A program made the translations under genes and the position numbers. Shown here one piece after another: positions 13,983-23,600 of a stretch of DNA of 64,000 nucleotides. Below the pieces are notes generated by a model. It was not told the DNA's origin, did no database searches, and saw only the letters and a program-made list of their open reading frames with translations. Source of the DNA: Dromaius novaehollandiae (taxonomy: Eukaryota; Chordata; Aves; Casuariiformes; Dromaiidae); the NCBI RefSeq assembly GCF_036370855.1, contig NC_088102.1, positions 70,069,601 through 70,133,600 of the forward strand, read 5' to 3'. Each line of letters begins with the position of its first letter. The first letter of the stretch is position 1.

Positions 13983-15437
13983 TCAATATGCAATTTCCTC
14001 CTTCAGGGTGTGGTAGGAACAAATTGCATATTTGACACAACATGTCGGATTAATTGAACAAAGCAAGGAATTATACAAGGTAAAAAACATTAAAGCGGCA
14101 ATTGCACCTAACAAATACAATATGAACTGTTTCACCCATGGTGCCTCTGGTAACCAGGACCACAAATTGCCACTCCAGCCGTTCCAGGTTTGGACGGGGA
14201 CGTGGGCTATTTTTCTAATATCTTTGGTTAACTGGAGAACTACCTTGCCTACATCATCTATTTCTAAACAACAGTTGGAAATATTGAATTTCCCACACAC
14301 CCCTCCCTCTTCAGCTAACAGATAGTCTAAAACCATGCGGTGCTGAAGGATTGCCGTGCGCATCTGTTGGGACTGGAGAGTTAAAAGATCTATTGCATCA
14401 GCGGTTTTGTTGGTAATAATTTCTAGAGCCACTTTTAGGTTGTAAATTGGTTCTCTCACCCCCGATATTAGTTCATTAGGATTCCAGGTTGCAGGCCCAT
14501 AATGTTGAATTATTTGTTCAGGAGGCCACTCATTTCCCCATTTTTGCATCCCACCCAAATCTACCTTAATGGATCGCGTCTTACGGGCAACCCTTCTGTC
14601 CCCGAGGTTATCATATACCTTTATGCCTAACCGAGGTCCGCCTGTTTCTGGTAAAAGGAAAAACAATGGTCTGATAATCCCTATGTAACAAATTCCCGAC
14701 CACCCCGCGGGTAAAAATTTATATGCTGTGTGTCCACAGATCCAATAATGCCCCTTCTTAGCTCCGATGCCCTGAGCAAATGGCCCGTTTATCCCTGGTG
14801 GGAATTGAAAGTAAGTTGTGTCTCTGTCACCCAGAGGGCTGAAAAATGTGGTTGCCCCATCACCTATTCGGCCGGTACAATACCAAGCCCCAGAAGTGTC
14901 TTTCCATTCGCAGGTTCGCTTGTAAGGGGGATAATTGGGTCGTTGGTGAGTTACAGTTTCATTTTTGTTTGACCAGTATCCCCCAAGTCCCCAATTGTGC
15001 CCCGTTTCATTGAGCCACATCCATAGCTGGAGATTCCTGTCTTTATCGAGCAGTTTACAAGTAAGTGTCCATTGACTTTCCCCCACTTCAATCCCTCCCT
15101 CCTGGGTACAATTTAAACAATATTGTCCCATGGCTGGGAACTGAATTGGCCAGGTCCCACCGTCGTTCCACGTGTCATCCGCGGTTTCGCTGTAATTGCT
15201 TACGATCTGGTCTGGGGTGAGGGGTGTGGACATCCATGGCCAGCTTGATAACCCTATCGGTCCTCTGCAACCCCAGCAGTGGCTTAAATTGAAAGTTTGG
15301 CTTACTGCTTTCGCCAGCAACACGAACTCGTTGTTCTCGAAGGGATTAAATGGGTGGGGGGAAGGTAGAGGGAGTGGTCGTTCGTCGCCCTCATGGATGC
15401 ATCCTTGAATCTGGATGGTCCAGAGCAGTAGATGCAT
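13983..15437 (-). CDS. Env-like part of the ERV frame (possible 484-residue product)
   Basis: The methionine encoded at 15437 starts a short hydrophobic stretch that could serve as a signal peptide. From there the frame encodes a surface region rich in N-X-S/T sites and cysteines, the RKTR cleavage site, then a transmembrane subunit with a predicted helix, CX7CC, a tryptophan-rich membrane-proximal part and an anchor. It is shorter than usual for such Envs (often 550-650 residues), and I see no clear hydrophobic fusion peptide straight after the cleavage site. It could be made from a spliced subgenomic RNA. No splice acceptor was established. Confidence 0.7.
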   Translation of the reverse strand: MHLLLWTIQIQGCIHEGDERPLPLPSPHPFNPFENNEFVLLAKAVSQTFNLSHCWGCRGPIGLSSWPWMSTPLTPDQIVSNYSETADDTWNDGGTWPIQFPAMGQYCLNCTQEGGIEVGESQWTLTCKLLDKDRNLQLWMWLNETGHNWGLGGYWSNKNETVTHQRPNYPPYKRTCEWKDTSGAWYCTGRIGDGATTFFSPLGDRDTTYFQFPPGINGPFAQGIGAKKGHYWICGHTAYKFLPAGWSGICYIGIIRPLFFLLPETGGPRLGIKVYDNLGDRRVARKTRSIKVDLGGMQKWGNEWPPEQIIQHYGPATWNPNELISGVREPIYNLKVALEIITNKTADAIDLLTLQSQQMRTAILQHRMVLDYLLAEEGGVCGKFNISNCCLEIDDVGKVVLQLTKDIRKIAHVPVQTWNGWSGNLWSWLPEAPWVKQFILYLLGAIAALMFFTLYNSLLCSINPTCCVKYAICSYHTLKEEIAY

Positions 15438-18400
15438 CTTGGTCACACCACCACCTTTGAAAACATAAATAAGAACAAACTCGCTCCTCGGGTCAGGAGG
15501 AGGGAATAATCCATTTTGTGTGAATCTTGTAGGTTTTCCCACTAGCATCTTTTGCTCTCCGAATATATTTATTATTCTATTAACCTCCCAGGCATTTTGC
15601 TCCCAAAAAGGAAGCCATTTCAGGCAGCCTTTGAACACCATATGTGAGTCCGTGTAGATGTGTACAGGGGAAGTAGCCTGGCTTTTGCATTGGGATACGC
15701 TCCACACTGCAGCCAGCTCTCCCACCTGCGCACTGCCCTTTCCCTCTGTAATAATCTGCTCCTTAGTCCCCACTTGGAGCGCCACAGCCCGGTATCTCCA
15801 GGTTTTCCCTTCCCACTTTGAGGAAGCATCTGTGAACCATGCATTTAGGATCTGATCGGAAAATGTGGGAGCTACTTGAATTACAGAGGGAAGTTGGGGG
15901 GTTTCTTTATTCAAGTCTGCCTCATCTTGTATATTTAATACTTTAGTGGCTCCCTCTGTTACGGAGAAGATTTTACAATAATGCTTTATTTGTGCATACC
16001 ATTTTCGTACAGAGGCTCTCTGAGCCACCCTGTCAGGGGGCGAGGTCCCTGCCAGGACTGCTTTGGTCACCTTAAATGGCCCTCGGAGAACTAGGGGTTG
16101 TTTTCGAATAGTTCGTTCAGCCTCCCTTAGAGCAAGGCTGACTACAAACAGCCCCTTCTCCCATGTAGTATACCGCTTTTCAGCGTCTTTGAAGCTACGT
16201 GAATAAAACCCGATGGGCCGTGTAGGCCCCTCTGGTCCCTTCTGCCACAGGTGGATAGAGAGTCCGGTCCGGGCAAACCCCCATTCAATCTGGATAGGGT
16301 CGGTGGGGTGGATTGGCCCCAAGGCCTGGTAAGCATTTGCCTCAAAGACCAGCAGCTGCAACGCCTCATCGTGGACCGAGGTCCACTCCCAGTGAGCCCT
16401 TTTCCGTAGTAAGTCATATAATGGCCTAGCAATAATTGAAAAATCGGGAATGTGCTTCCTCCAAAACACAAGCAGCCCTAAAGCATGTTGCAAGTCCTTC
16501 TTGGACTCCGGCATTTTAATTGAGTCCAATGAGGATAGGGTATCCGGGGGAATGCAGGTCATCCCTCCCCTCCACCAAATTCCCAGAAATTTTACCTCGC
16601 TGGAGGGAGTTTGGATCTTTTCGGGCGGAATTGTCAGCCCTATCCGCTCTAGGTGGGCAATAATGTCGCACTGCGTTTTCTCAACGTCCTCTACCCGGCT
16701 CCCTCCCACGAGCACATCATCTATGTATTGATAAATTTTGACTCCTGCCTGTATGGGGACAGCTTCAAGCTCTTGTGCTAGCGCATGATGGGCTAGCGTA
16801 GGGGAGTGCTTGTACCCCTGAGGTAGTCGGGTGAACGTGTATTGCTGTCCCTCCCACGTGAAGGCAAAACGCTCTTGGTCCTCAGGCTGCAAAGGGACCA
16901 TAAAAAACATGTCTTTGACATCAGTTGTTGCCATCACAGGGTGGGACTGCTCCTGGATAGTCACTATTAATTCAGCAATGTTTGGCACAGCTGCCATCAA
17001 TGGGCCTGTATTGTTATTTAATTGCCAATAGTCTACAGTTAGTCTCCACTTATTTGGTTTTCGAACTGGCCATACAGGGGAATTGAAGGGGGACTGTGCT
17101 GGGATCACAACTCCCTGTTTTTTCAGGTCCTCCAATACTGGGCTAATTCCCTCTCTCGTTCCCAAAGGTAACGGATAGGGTTTTACATTAGTCAGCCGGG
17201 AAGGGGGGAGGGGAGGCGTCGCTTGCAGCGAGCGCACTGCCACACCGAAATCTCCGGTCAGTCTTCTGACCTGAGGAACGCCGAAAGACCACGAATTCCC
17301 CTGGGAATCCCGCCACTGTTTCCCCTTCAGGACGTCTATGCCTAAGAGGTTCATTTGAAAAGGCCCCACAGCCACCATAGTGTCCACAGGACTCTCTTCC
17401 CCTGGGAACCACAATGTTACCGGGGTCATGGGCACAGTCTGGGTCTTCCCCAGAGCACTTAAAACTATTAGGTGTTTGGAGGGGACCGAGATGCCACACC
17501 GTTCCGCCTCACTCCGTGTTAACGCTGTAATTTGGGCCCCTGTGTCAATTAAAAAAGTTACAGGCCTTCTCTTCGGCCCCACCGCTAGGGTGATTAACAA
17601 GTCTCCTTTGTTATTGCAGGTGAGCTGTCTTATAAACATCCGCCCTCCGCCTCCCCCCACACCCTGAGGGGGCGGAGGAGCCAGTTTTCCCACCGCCCTT
17701 TCATCCTCCTCGAACTCCTCCCCCACGTTTAACGCCGGTGCGGGGGGTTGTTTCGGTCTGGGCGGGGGTCCCTGTCCGGACCACCTTCGCACCAGAAGCT
17801 CTAGTTTTTTGGTCAGGAGCCCGTCCATCAAGTCTCGGGGCACACCCTTTTGCAGCCCCAATTGCCATAGTCCCTGCCGGGTCAGGGATCTTTCTCTTCT
17901 GGCCAAGTCTGGGCTCCTCCCAGAGAATGCCAGCGGCTTGTTTGCTGGCTCTGCCGCCCGCACGGCCCTAGTTTCTGCTTTTTGATAAGTCCGGCCGACT
18001 GGCCCATATTTCCTCCCATAATTGATCAGTTCTTGGGCTACCTCCCCCCAGGTCCACACCCTTTTTCCCAGCCGCTGATGCTCGGGGGTTACCATCCCCT
18101 CCAGGGCAGCCGCAATTCTCTCCTCGCGGGGTACATTTTGGATTCTCCCCTGCAATTGGATCCCAATAGGTTTCAGGGAATCAGGAAGTCCCCGTATTAG
18201 GGGTGTCATCCTCTCGGGATCTACTGGCAATAACATCGGAGAGCTCAAGTTCGGCTTGAGTTCCCGATCGTACATCATTTGCAGACAAGCTGCCTTTTGT
18301 ACACTTTCCAGCAACTGATCGACGGAACCTGTTATAGCTAGGGGATCCCCCCTTTCCAAAGGGTTCAGCCCCCCTGCCCAATACGCTGCCCTCTGAGTCA

Positions 18401-19187
18401 GGGACCACGGGGCTCGGCGATCGCCGGTTGTCAGGAACACGCCTGGGCCCCAATATCCCTCTGCCTCCTTTTCAGATAGCAGGATTCCGTCCCCCCCCGA
18501 CAGGGATACCCTCCACACGTATTCGGTTTCGGATTCCCTAGCCGTTCTGGCAAAATCCTTTCGCAGCTTGGCCAATTCGGTAGCTGTGAAAGGGATTTCT
18601 TTGGTAACAACCTGGGGGCGGTTGTCGCTATCATCCTCGTATATATATTCTGTTTTGACTAGTGGGCACATATGGGGGGGGTCGTCTACGGCCTCCTTTA
18701 GTCTTTTTAGGTCCCTTTGGGGGTAAATTTGGCGTACCCTTTTTCCTTCAGGCAGCACCTCACCTTCGGCAAGGGTGTCTGTCTCCCTCAGGAGCTGGTT
18801 TCTTAGCTCCTCTTTCAATATCAGACCCTGGTGTTTCTCCTCCTCCAGCGCCCGCTTGGTTTCCCGTAATTGTTCTTGCAGGGCTGTTACCGCCGCTTGC
18901 AGCGCGGCATTCGCAGCCTCCGCCTGACAAGGTGCCCGCTGCCTGTCCTCCACCGCAGCTGCTAGGCACGCTCCTAGCACAGCGCAAACAATAGCTTTCC
19001 CTTTTCCTCTCTTAACTTTAGCTTCTTTTTGCAAGACCGCTATCCGGTCCACTACACTTTGCAATTGGGACCAATGGTTCCGTGCCCAGTCTCGTCCTGA
19101 GGGCGAGGGGCGAGAACAGTGTATTTCCAAAAGGTCATATAGTTTCTCGATTTCTCCACAAAAGTCGCCTGCCTTCTGGGCGGCCAT
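13983..19187 (-). CDS. Fused Gag-protease-RT-RNase H-Env polyprotein of ERV
   Basis: One frame of 1734 codons starts at an ATG (19187) just after the repeat-bearing leader. Residues 1-540 are Gag-like. They include an alanine/glutamate-rich predicted coiled coil near 85-145 and no visible CCHC zinc knuckle. An aspartic protease follows (LIDTGAQ, catalytic D548). The reverse transcriptase has LPQGY and YIDD at 821-824. RNase H retains acidic residues D1120, E1157 and D1180, but its C-terminal part is lost near residue 1200. With no integrase in between, the frame enters Env. The likely Env initiator is M1251, with several N-glycosylation sites, a furin-type RKTR at 1535-1538, an 'LDYLLAEEGGVC'-type transmembrane-subunit motif with CX7CC at 1631-1640, and a hydrophobic anchor near 1690-1712. 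No stop or frameshift separates Gag from Pol. Similarity to avian ENS/ERNI-type and ERV3-like elements is inferred. Confidence 0.93.
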   Translation of the reverse strand: MAAQKAGDFCGEIEKLYDLLEIHCSRPSPSGRDWARNHWSQLQSVVDRIAVLQKEAKVKRGKGKAIVCAVLGACLAAAVEDRQRAPCQAEAANAALQAAVTALQEQLRETKRALEEEKHQGLILKEELRNQLLRETDTLAEGEVLPEGKRVRQIYPQRDLKRLKEAVDDPPHMCPLVKTEYIYEDDSDNRPQVVTKEIPFTATELAKLRKDFARTARESETEYVWRVSLSGGDGILLSEKEAEGYWGPGVFLTTGDRRAPWSLTQRAAYWAGGLNPLERGDPLAITGSVDQLLESVQKAACLQMMYDRELKPNLSSPMLLPVDPERMTPLIRGLPDSLKPIGIQLQGRIQNVPREERIAAALEGMVTPEHQRLGKRVWTWGEVAQELINYGRKYGPVGRTYQKAETRAVRAAEPANKPLAFSGRSPDLARRERSLTRQGLWQLGLQKGVPRDLMDGLLTKKLELLVRRWSGQGPPPRPKQPPAPALNVGEEFEEDERAVGKLAPPPPQGVGGGGGRMFIRQLTCNNKGDLLITLAVGPKRRPVTFLIDTGAQITALTRSEAERCGISVPSKHLIVLSALGKTQTVPMTPVTLWFPGEESPVDTMVAVGPFQMNLLGIDVLKGKQWRDSQGNSWSFGVPQVRRLTGDFGVAVRSLQATPPLPPSRLTNVKPYPLPLGTREGISPVLEDLKKQGVVIPAQSPFNSPVWPVRKPNKWRLTVDYWQLNNNTGPLMAAVPNIAELIVTIQEQSHPVMATTDVKDMFFMVPLQPEDQERFAFTWEGQQYTFTRLPQGYKHSPTLAHHALAQELEAVPIQAGVKIYQYIDDVLVGGSRVEDVEKTQCDIIAHLERIGLTIPPEKIQTPSSEVKFLGIWWRGGMTCIPPDTLSSLDSIKMPESKKDLQHALGLLVFWRKHIPDFSIIARPLYDLLRKRAHWEWTSVHDEALQLLVFEANAYQALGPIHPTDPIQIEWGFARTGLSIHLWQKGPEGPTRPIGFYSRSFKDAEKRYTTWEKGLFVVSLALREAERTIRKQPLVLRGPFKVTKAVLAGTSPPDRVAQRASVRKWYAQIKHYCKIFSVTEGATKVLNIQDEADLNKETPQLPSVIQVAPTFSDQILNAWFTDASSKWEGKTWRYRAVALQVGTKEQIITEGKGSAQVGELAAVWSVSQCKSQATSPVHIYTDSHMVFKGCLKWLPFWEQNAWEVNRIINIFGEQKMLVGKPTRFTQNGLFPPPDPRSEFVLIYVFKGGGVTKMHLLLWTIQIQGCIHEGDERPLPLPSPHPFNPFENNEFVLLAKAVSQTFNLSHCWGCRGPIGLSSWPWMSTPLTPDQIVSNYSETADDTWNDGGTWPIQFPAMGQYCLNCTQEGGIEVGESQWTLTCKLLDKDRNLQLWMWLNETGHNWGLGGYWSNKNETVTHQRPNYPPYKRTCEWKDTSGAWYCTGRIGDGATTFFSPLGDRDTTYFQFPPGINGPFAQGIGAKKGHYWICGHTAYKFLPAGWSGICYIGIIRPLFFLLPETGGPRLGIKVYDNLGDRRVARKTRSIKVDLGGMQKWGNEWPPEQIIQHYGPATWNPNELISGVREPIYNLKVALEIITNKTADAIDLLTLQSQQMRTAILQHRMVLDYLLAEEGGVCGKFNISNCCLEIDDVGKVVLQLTKDIRKIAHVPVQTWNGWSGNLWSWLPEAPWVKQFILYLLGAIAALMFFTLYNSLLCSINPTCCVKYAICSYHTLKEEIAY
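18990..19187 (-). other. Start region of the ERV Gag frame
   Basis: The ATG at 19185-19187 lies about 475 bases downstream of the primer-binding site, just after the third leader repeat unit in retroviral orientation. I chose it because it is the first methionine of the long frame and is followed directly by Gag-like sequence. I did not check for upstream ATGs in the leader. Confidence 0.55.
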
Positions 19188-19188
19188 A

Positions 19189-19490
19189 TCCTACAAAGGG
19201 GATTTCGTCCCGGGAGGGCCAAACCTTAAATGAGTCCAAGTTTCCCCTATACGCTCCCGGGAGGCCAAACCGTAAGCTACTACAAAAAATGTCCTACAAA
19301 GGGGATATCATCCTGAGGGGGTCACACCTTAAAATCCAAGTTTCCCCTATACACCCTCAGGAGGCCAAACCGTATACTAGTACAAAAATGTCCTACAAAA
19401 GGGATATCGTCCTGAGGGGGTCACACCTTAAAATCCAGTTTTCCCCTATACGCCCTCAGGAAGCCAAACCACAAACCAGTATACTAAAAA
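19189..19490 (-). repeat. Tandem repeat in ERV leader, about three ~100-bp units
   Basis: Units begin at 19189, 19292 and 19391 on the plus strand, each with TCCTACAAA(A/G)GGGAT. Spacings are 103 and 99 bases. Inside each unit a shorter motif (ending GGAGGCCAAACC or near it) recurs, giving internal half-repeats. The array fills the leader between primer-binding site and Gag, where packaging and dimerisation signals normally lie. The units have drifted slightly from each other, so the array is older than this insertion. Confidence 0.85.
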
Positions 19491-19660
19491 TCTCACCATT
19501 CACTCCTTCCTTACGCTTCGTTCGTCTCCGGCCGCTTCCCTCGCGGGAGAGCGGAACCGCGGATCGGAACTCCGCACTCGCTTCGTACTTGTTCGTACGT
19601 CTCATTCACACACAATCGCTCAGCACACCATAAGGTTGTACGACACTCTCGTCTCAAGGG

Positions 19661-19678
19661 ATCCTGTCCGTGACGCCA
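19661..19678 (-). other. Primer-binding site of the ERV
   Basis: Six bases inside the 5' LTR, the minus strand reads TGGCGTCACGGACAGGAT. A TGG start is expected where a tRNA 3' CCA pairs. The first six and last four bases agree with serine-tRNA type sites as I recall them, and the middle does not. Leucine-type sites fit less well. The tRNA assignment is therefore tentative; the position makes the site itself likely. Confidence 0.7.
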
Positions 19679-19775
19679 ATTAGATGTCCCGATCCAATAT
19701 CGGGAGGGTTTCGTTACGATCCCAAGGACGAGATTAAGACGCTAAAACCGGTCAAATATCGTACAACCTTTTACC

Positions 19776-19781
19776 TTTATT
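19776..19781 (-). terminator. AATAAA in 5' LTR copy
   Basis: This is the same hexamer as in the 3' LTR. In the 5' copy it is normally bypassed. Confidence 0.6.
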
Positions 19782-20419
19782 TTCCACGAATTGGGGAGAA
19801 AAGGTGTGTGTGTGTGGGGGGGGAAGGCGAAGGGGAGGCGAAGGGAAAAAGGGAACAAGGGTAAGGGGAAAAGATAGAGAAAAGTTGGAAAAGGAGAGAG
19901 GAAGCTAGCTACCACCACTCCGAGGCCGATGATGTTCCGCTGACTCCGCTCGAATCACAGCTCAAGCTGGGTGCCTCCGACGAGGGACGAGGAGCGAGGG
20001 CCGAGAGAGGGAGTGAGAAGGAGATGGTGGGGGGGGAACAAAGAAATCCCTCGGCAATTATAGCTTTTTCAAATTAAGTTTTCCCACCCCTCACGTGGTA
20101 GTTCAGACCAATAGTAATATTTGGGTCTGGGGTCTCCTGCTCCTTATTGGGTCTCATCACTGTCCCTAGGTAGGCCGTTTACTGTTGCCGTTTCTGCTGA
20201 CAGGTGTGTCTCCATTCTTAGGTCCAGCCATTAGCTCTCAAGGTCCTGACAAAGAAGGTGATAACTTCAGCAATTAGCACTGTTTCAGCAGTGCACAGGA
20301 ATGCAAATTGCTAGTAACTCCCTTATCATTCCCGCCTGCAGCAGCTCTGGGCCCTTTCTCACTGTACTAGGGAGTGCGGCCTAAGGCTTCAGCAAATTTA
20401 GCCACTCATGCCAAGCAGG

Positions 20420-20426
20420 TTTTATA
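20420..20426 (-). promoter_or_regulatory. Possible TATA box in 5' LTR
   Basis: The minus strand reads TATAAAA about 215 bases into the LTR. It is a good TATA match, but it would give an unusually short U3 and long R. The alternative TATAAT lies further into the LTR. Confidence 0.35.
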
Positions 20427-20636
20427 GAAGTTGTTCTAAAAACGGACAATAATTTACAGTCCCGATCCCAAAGTCTCTGCCCGATTGCGGTCTCGTTCAG
20501 TGCAGGCTTGGTGTGTCCCGGGTGGTCGCAGGGAGACCTTTTCAGGGGTCGCAGCAGCTCAAGTCGTTGTGGCCTGCCTGCACCCCATGCACCAAGAAAT
20601 GTTTAAGGCAAAAAATTCATTCATCAGTCCGCCACA

Positions 20637-20641
20637 CCTGG
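20637..20641. repeat. Target-site duplication, right copy (CCTGG)
   Basis: This is the pair of the CCTGG at 12705-12709. Host sequence resumes here with no further similarity to the left flank. Confidence 0.9.
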
Positions 20642-23600
20642 TTTGTCCTCACCAGCATCGCAAGCGCTCAGTGGTTTCTACTCAATGGCCTTGCTCTAGG
20701 ACATGCCGAGACCTCCAGCCTCATAAATGCAACCGATTCCTTACTAACCTGCCTGCTGGAAACGGTAGTCAAAGATGTCCCTTTATTGCAGCGGGGATTT
20801 TAATGTGCCCTCAAAGGAAGGGACTGCGTGGGACCTGCCATGCCAAAACCCATTGCTCCTGGGCTGCCCAGACCTGGAGGCAGGTCTTGGCACGCTCTTC
20901 ACTCGCCGTTTTTGCACTTACCTTATATTTTGGTGTGAAGCAGCGAGCGGTCAAGCCCGAGAACATTCGGGGCACAAGTCGCTGCTCTCCAGCATAGACC
21001 TCGAGGGCAAGTCGCAACGCCGGCACTGAGGGGCTAGGCGGGTGCTGGGAACACACAGGGAGTGCCAGGAGGTGAGAAAACCTTCGCTGGGAGGCTCTGC
21101 TTCATCCCTGGCACAGCCCCGGCTCTGTCCCGGCAACCTGTGCCAGATGGGGAGCAATGCCCCGACGGAGCGATCCCAGGCAACGTGGGACAGTAGCTTC
21201 TGCTCCAGTCTGCACAGCGGAGCACGGGTGGAGGAAGGGGTGGGTGATCTTACCAGATGTGATGGTAGATATTTTATGCAACACCTGCATATCTCGCAGT
21301 GTATGCAATATCTTCTCGGTATTTTTGTGTCTTTGCGTGGATTTGTGAAGCAGGTGCTTGCTGTCCACGTGAAAGCGAGGGGCTCCACAAGCGCGCTGGG
21401 GTAACATGACCAAGTAGGACATCAATCTGCCCAGGCGAGGATAAGAAACTGGTAAGCGCAGCTTGTGCTGGTGTGGGCCCAAGCATGGTGGTGCACCCTG
21501 CACGTCCCATGCCACCTTTAGATATGTGAAACCCTTGGCCTGGCTCCCCGCCACGCTCCCCCCACTCATAAACCAAGGGGTCAGACAGCCCCGTGGGAGT
21601 CCTCAGCAGATACACTTCTCCTCTCCGCAGGAAAAACTGGGAGGACATGTGATAGTGAATGACTTCTGCAAGACAAATATCTTTATCCCACCAGGAATAT
21701 TGCTGTATTTGGGGCGCTTGCAGGCCTAAAACAGAAGGCACAAGAGCCACAGGAAGAGTTCAAGCCTTGGGGCTTTTTAAAAGCTGGCTGGGGAGGAGAG
21801 CAGACCCTCTGCTCCAGACACCCTGACCGTACCGGGCGCCACTCGCAGCTGGTCTGCTGAGCCAGACACCAGCAACTTCCCTGGCCCTCAGTAATGCACA
21901 TGTTTTTTCGCTCCAGCGTAAAGCAAGATTTATCCCTAGTCAGTCCTGCCAATTAACAGCTCGTTCTCTTCCAGAAAGGACGATGTTTTACAAGCGAGCT
22001 GGTCCCTTTTAAACAGAGCGAGTTTCCAGATGACAGCCCTGAGGAGTGTTTCTTCCTCTTGCATCCATTACCACCTACTAACCGTGACGCCCAAGCGTTG
22101 GACTTTTTAAGGCTTTAGCCAATATAACGTTCTCCCGGGCTCCTGTATGTTGGCAATCACACGCTGGGTTATCTGGAGAAAGCAGGACCCTTTTGAAAAA
22201 GCTTCCCCAGGGCCAAGACACATTCCTCCGATATTAGCTATGCATGTCGGAGAAATGAGGTGCAAAGACCCGTGCTGACATGGGCTGGCATCGCTCAGAG
22301 CTCGTGATGAGGTTTAAAACGAGCGGCCAGGAAAACGCGATCGCGTGGTTCGGAGGCCCTGCGGAAAGGGCTGCAGGCGAGTGGGAACAGTGCCCTGGAG
22401 CCAGGGCCTGACGTCAATGGGAAAGCAAAGCCGAGCCCTGCGGGCTCGCAGAGGGCTCCCGCGATGTTCATGTCTCCAAGGCAGCTGGAAAATGCAGCGT
22501 TTGATGCTTGGGACTTCCCTTCCTCACCTCTGGCTGAAGTGTGGCTAAAGAAAACGTCACAGCTACAAGAGGGGACCTCATGCACCGTGTGGTCTACCTT
22601 GCAGCATCTGCTCTCTAAGCTCTTGGATGGCTGAAGATGCATTTCTTCTTTCTCTCAAAAGCTTGCAAATAAAGCTGTAATGCAGGGAACTTTTCCCCTT
22701 TTGGATAAAATCGGAAGAGGCACCCAGAGCTCATCCAGGACCCTCCCCAGGAGCCAAATCTGAGCCGCAGCAACAGCACAGTGCTGCTATTCCCGCTTAG
22801 ACCCTCCAGCTCAGCTCTCCGCAAGGCCTCAAAAGGCCTCAAAAGGGTGACTTCAAAACAGCCAGAGAGACCCTAGGATTTCAGAGAGCCTCTGTACCCG
22901 TCAGGCATTTTGGCGAGCACCAGGCAGACCTGCAGCCCAGCCGGCCGCGGCCCGTACCGCCACCGCGGCGGTCCTTTAATCTAATTCTGCGCAGCATCTC
23001 GGCGGGTAGCCCTGGAAACCGGAGCGCAACGTCTCCGTGTTGACAAAGGACAAAGTTTGGTCGCAGTCTTCCTGCAAAGCAAACCGCCCGTGCCCTAGAT
23101 CAACAAAACACAAAAGTGTAAACCGCAGAGGACAGTATACCCGTGACAAAATATTTACATAGCCAAAAGGTCGATTAGCCCAGCTCTCAGGTATGCAAAC
23201 GGTTAAAAATCTCCCCCGGGGCAGAAGCTTTATGCTCTTTTTCAGGGAGCTGGGAAGCAGGGCAGGGCCTTTTAATCTACCTAGCAATAAGAGTGCATCA
23301 GTCATGAACATTGTAAAAAGCTCTTTCTTATGAGGAGACCTGCCTAAATCACTAGTTTCGACTCTGCCAGTCTGGAGGATTTATAAATATGTCTGAAAAA
23401 TATGCAAACATATACCTCTGTTGTGTAGGAAAAAAGAAACAGCATAGGCAGTGGAGTAAAATAAAGTGCTTAAAACGAAGAATAAGTATAAGAGCTTGTG
23501 CTGGTAGTATTTTTGTTTTTGCTACATACCATAGTTCATTAAAAATTGCAAGCATTTATCCATTAATAGTCACAGAGACCACGTTTCAGGAAATTACTGA

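Larger units (their letters stand above)
12710..20636 (-). mobile_element. Endogenous retrovirus, two LTRs, integrase-deleted
   Basis: A 7.93-kb provirus lies on the minus strand. Its 5' LTR is at 19685-20636 and its 3' LTR at 12710-13665, both bounded by TG...CA ends and flanked by CCTGG duplications. Reading leftwards, the 5' LTR is followed by a primer-binding site at 19661-19678, a leader with three tandem units (19189-19490), one continuous coding frame (19187-13983), a short untranslated stretch and the 3' LTR. Reverse-transcriptase and Env features (LPQGY and YIDD motifs, an ERV3-like transmembrane subunit) place it among gamma-type or class I elements common in birds. No integrase coding is present between RNase H and Env. 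The LTRs appear identical apart from one G-run, so the insertion is young. Confidence 0.96.
19685..20636 (-). repeat. 5' LTR of the endogenous retrovirus (952 bp)
   Basis: This LTR drives the element in minus orientation. It matches the 3' LTR throughout except for a G-run four bases shorter. Putative elements are a TATAAAA at 20420-20426 and an AATAAA at 19776-19781. The identity of the pair is the main evidence for recent insertion, because LTRs start out identical and then diverge. Confidence 0.95.
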
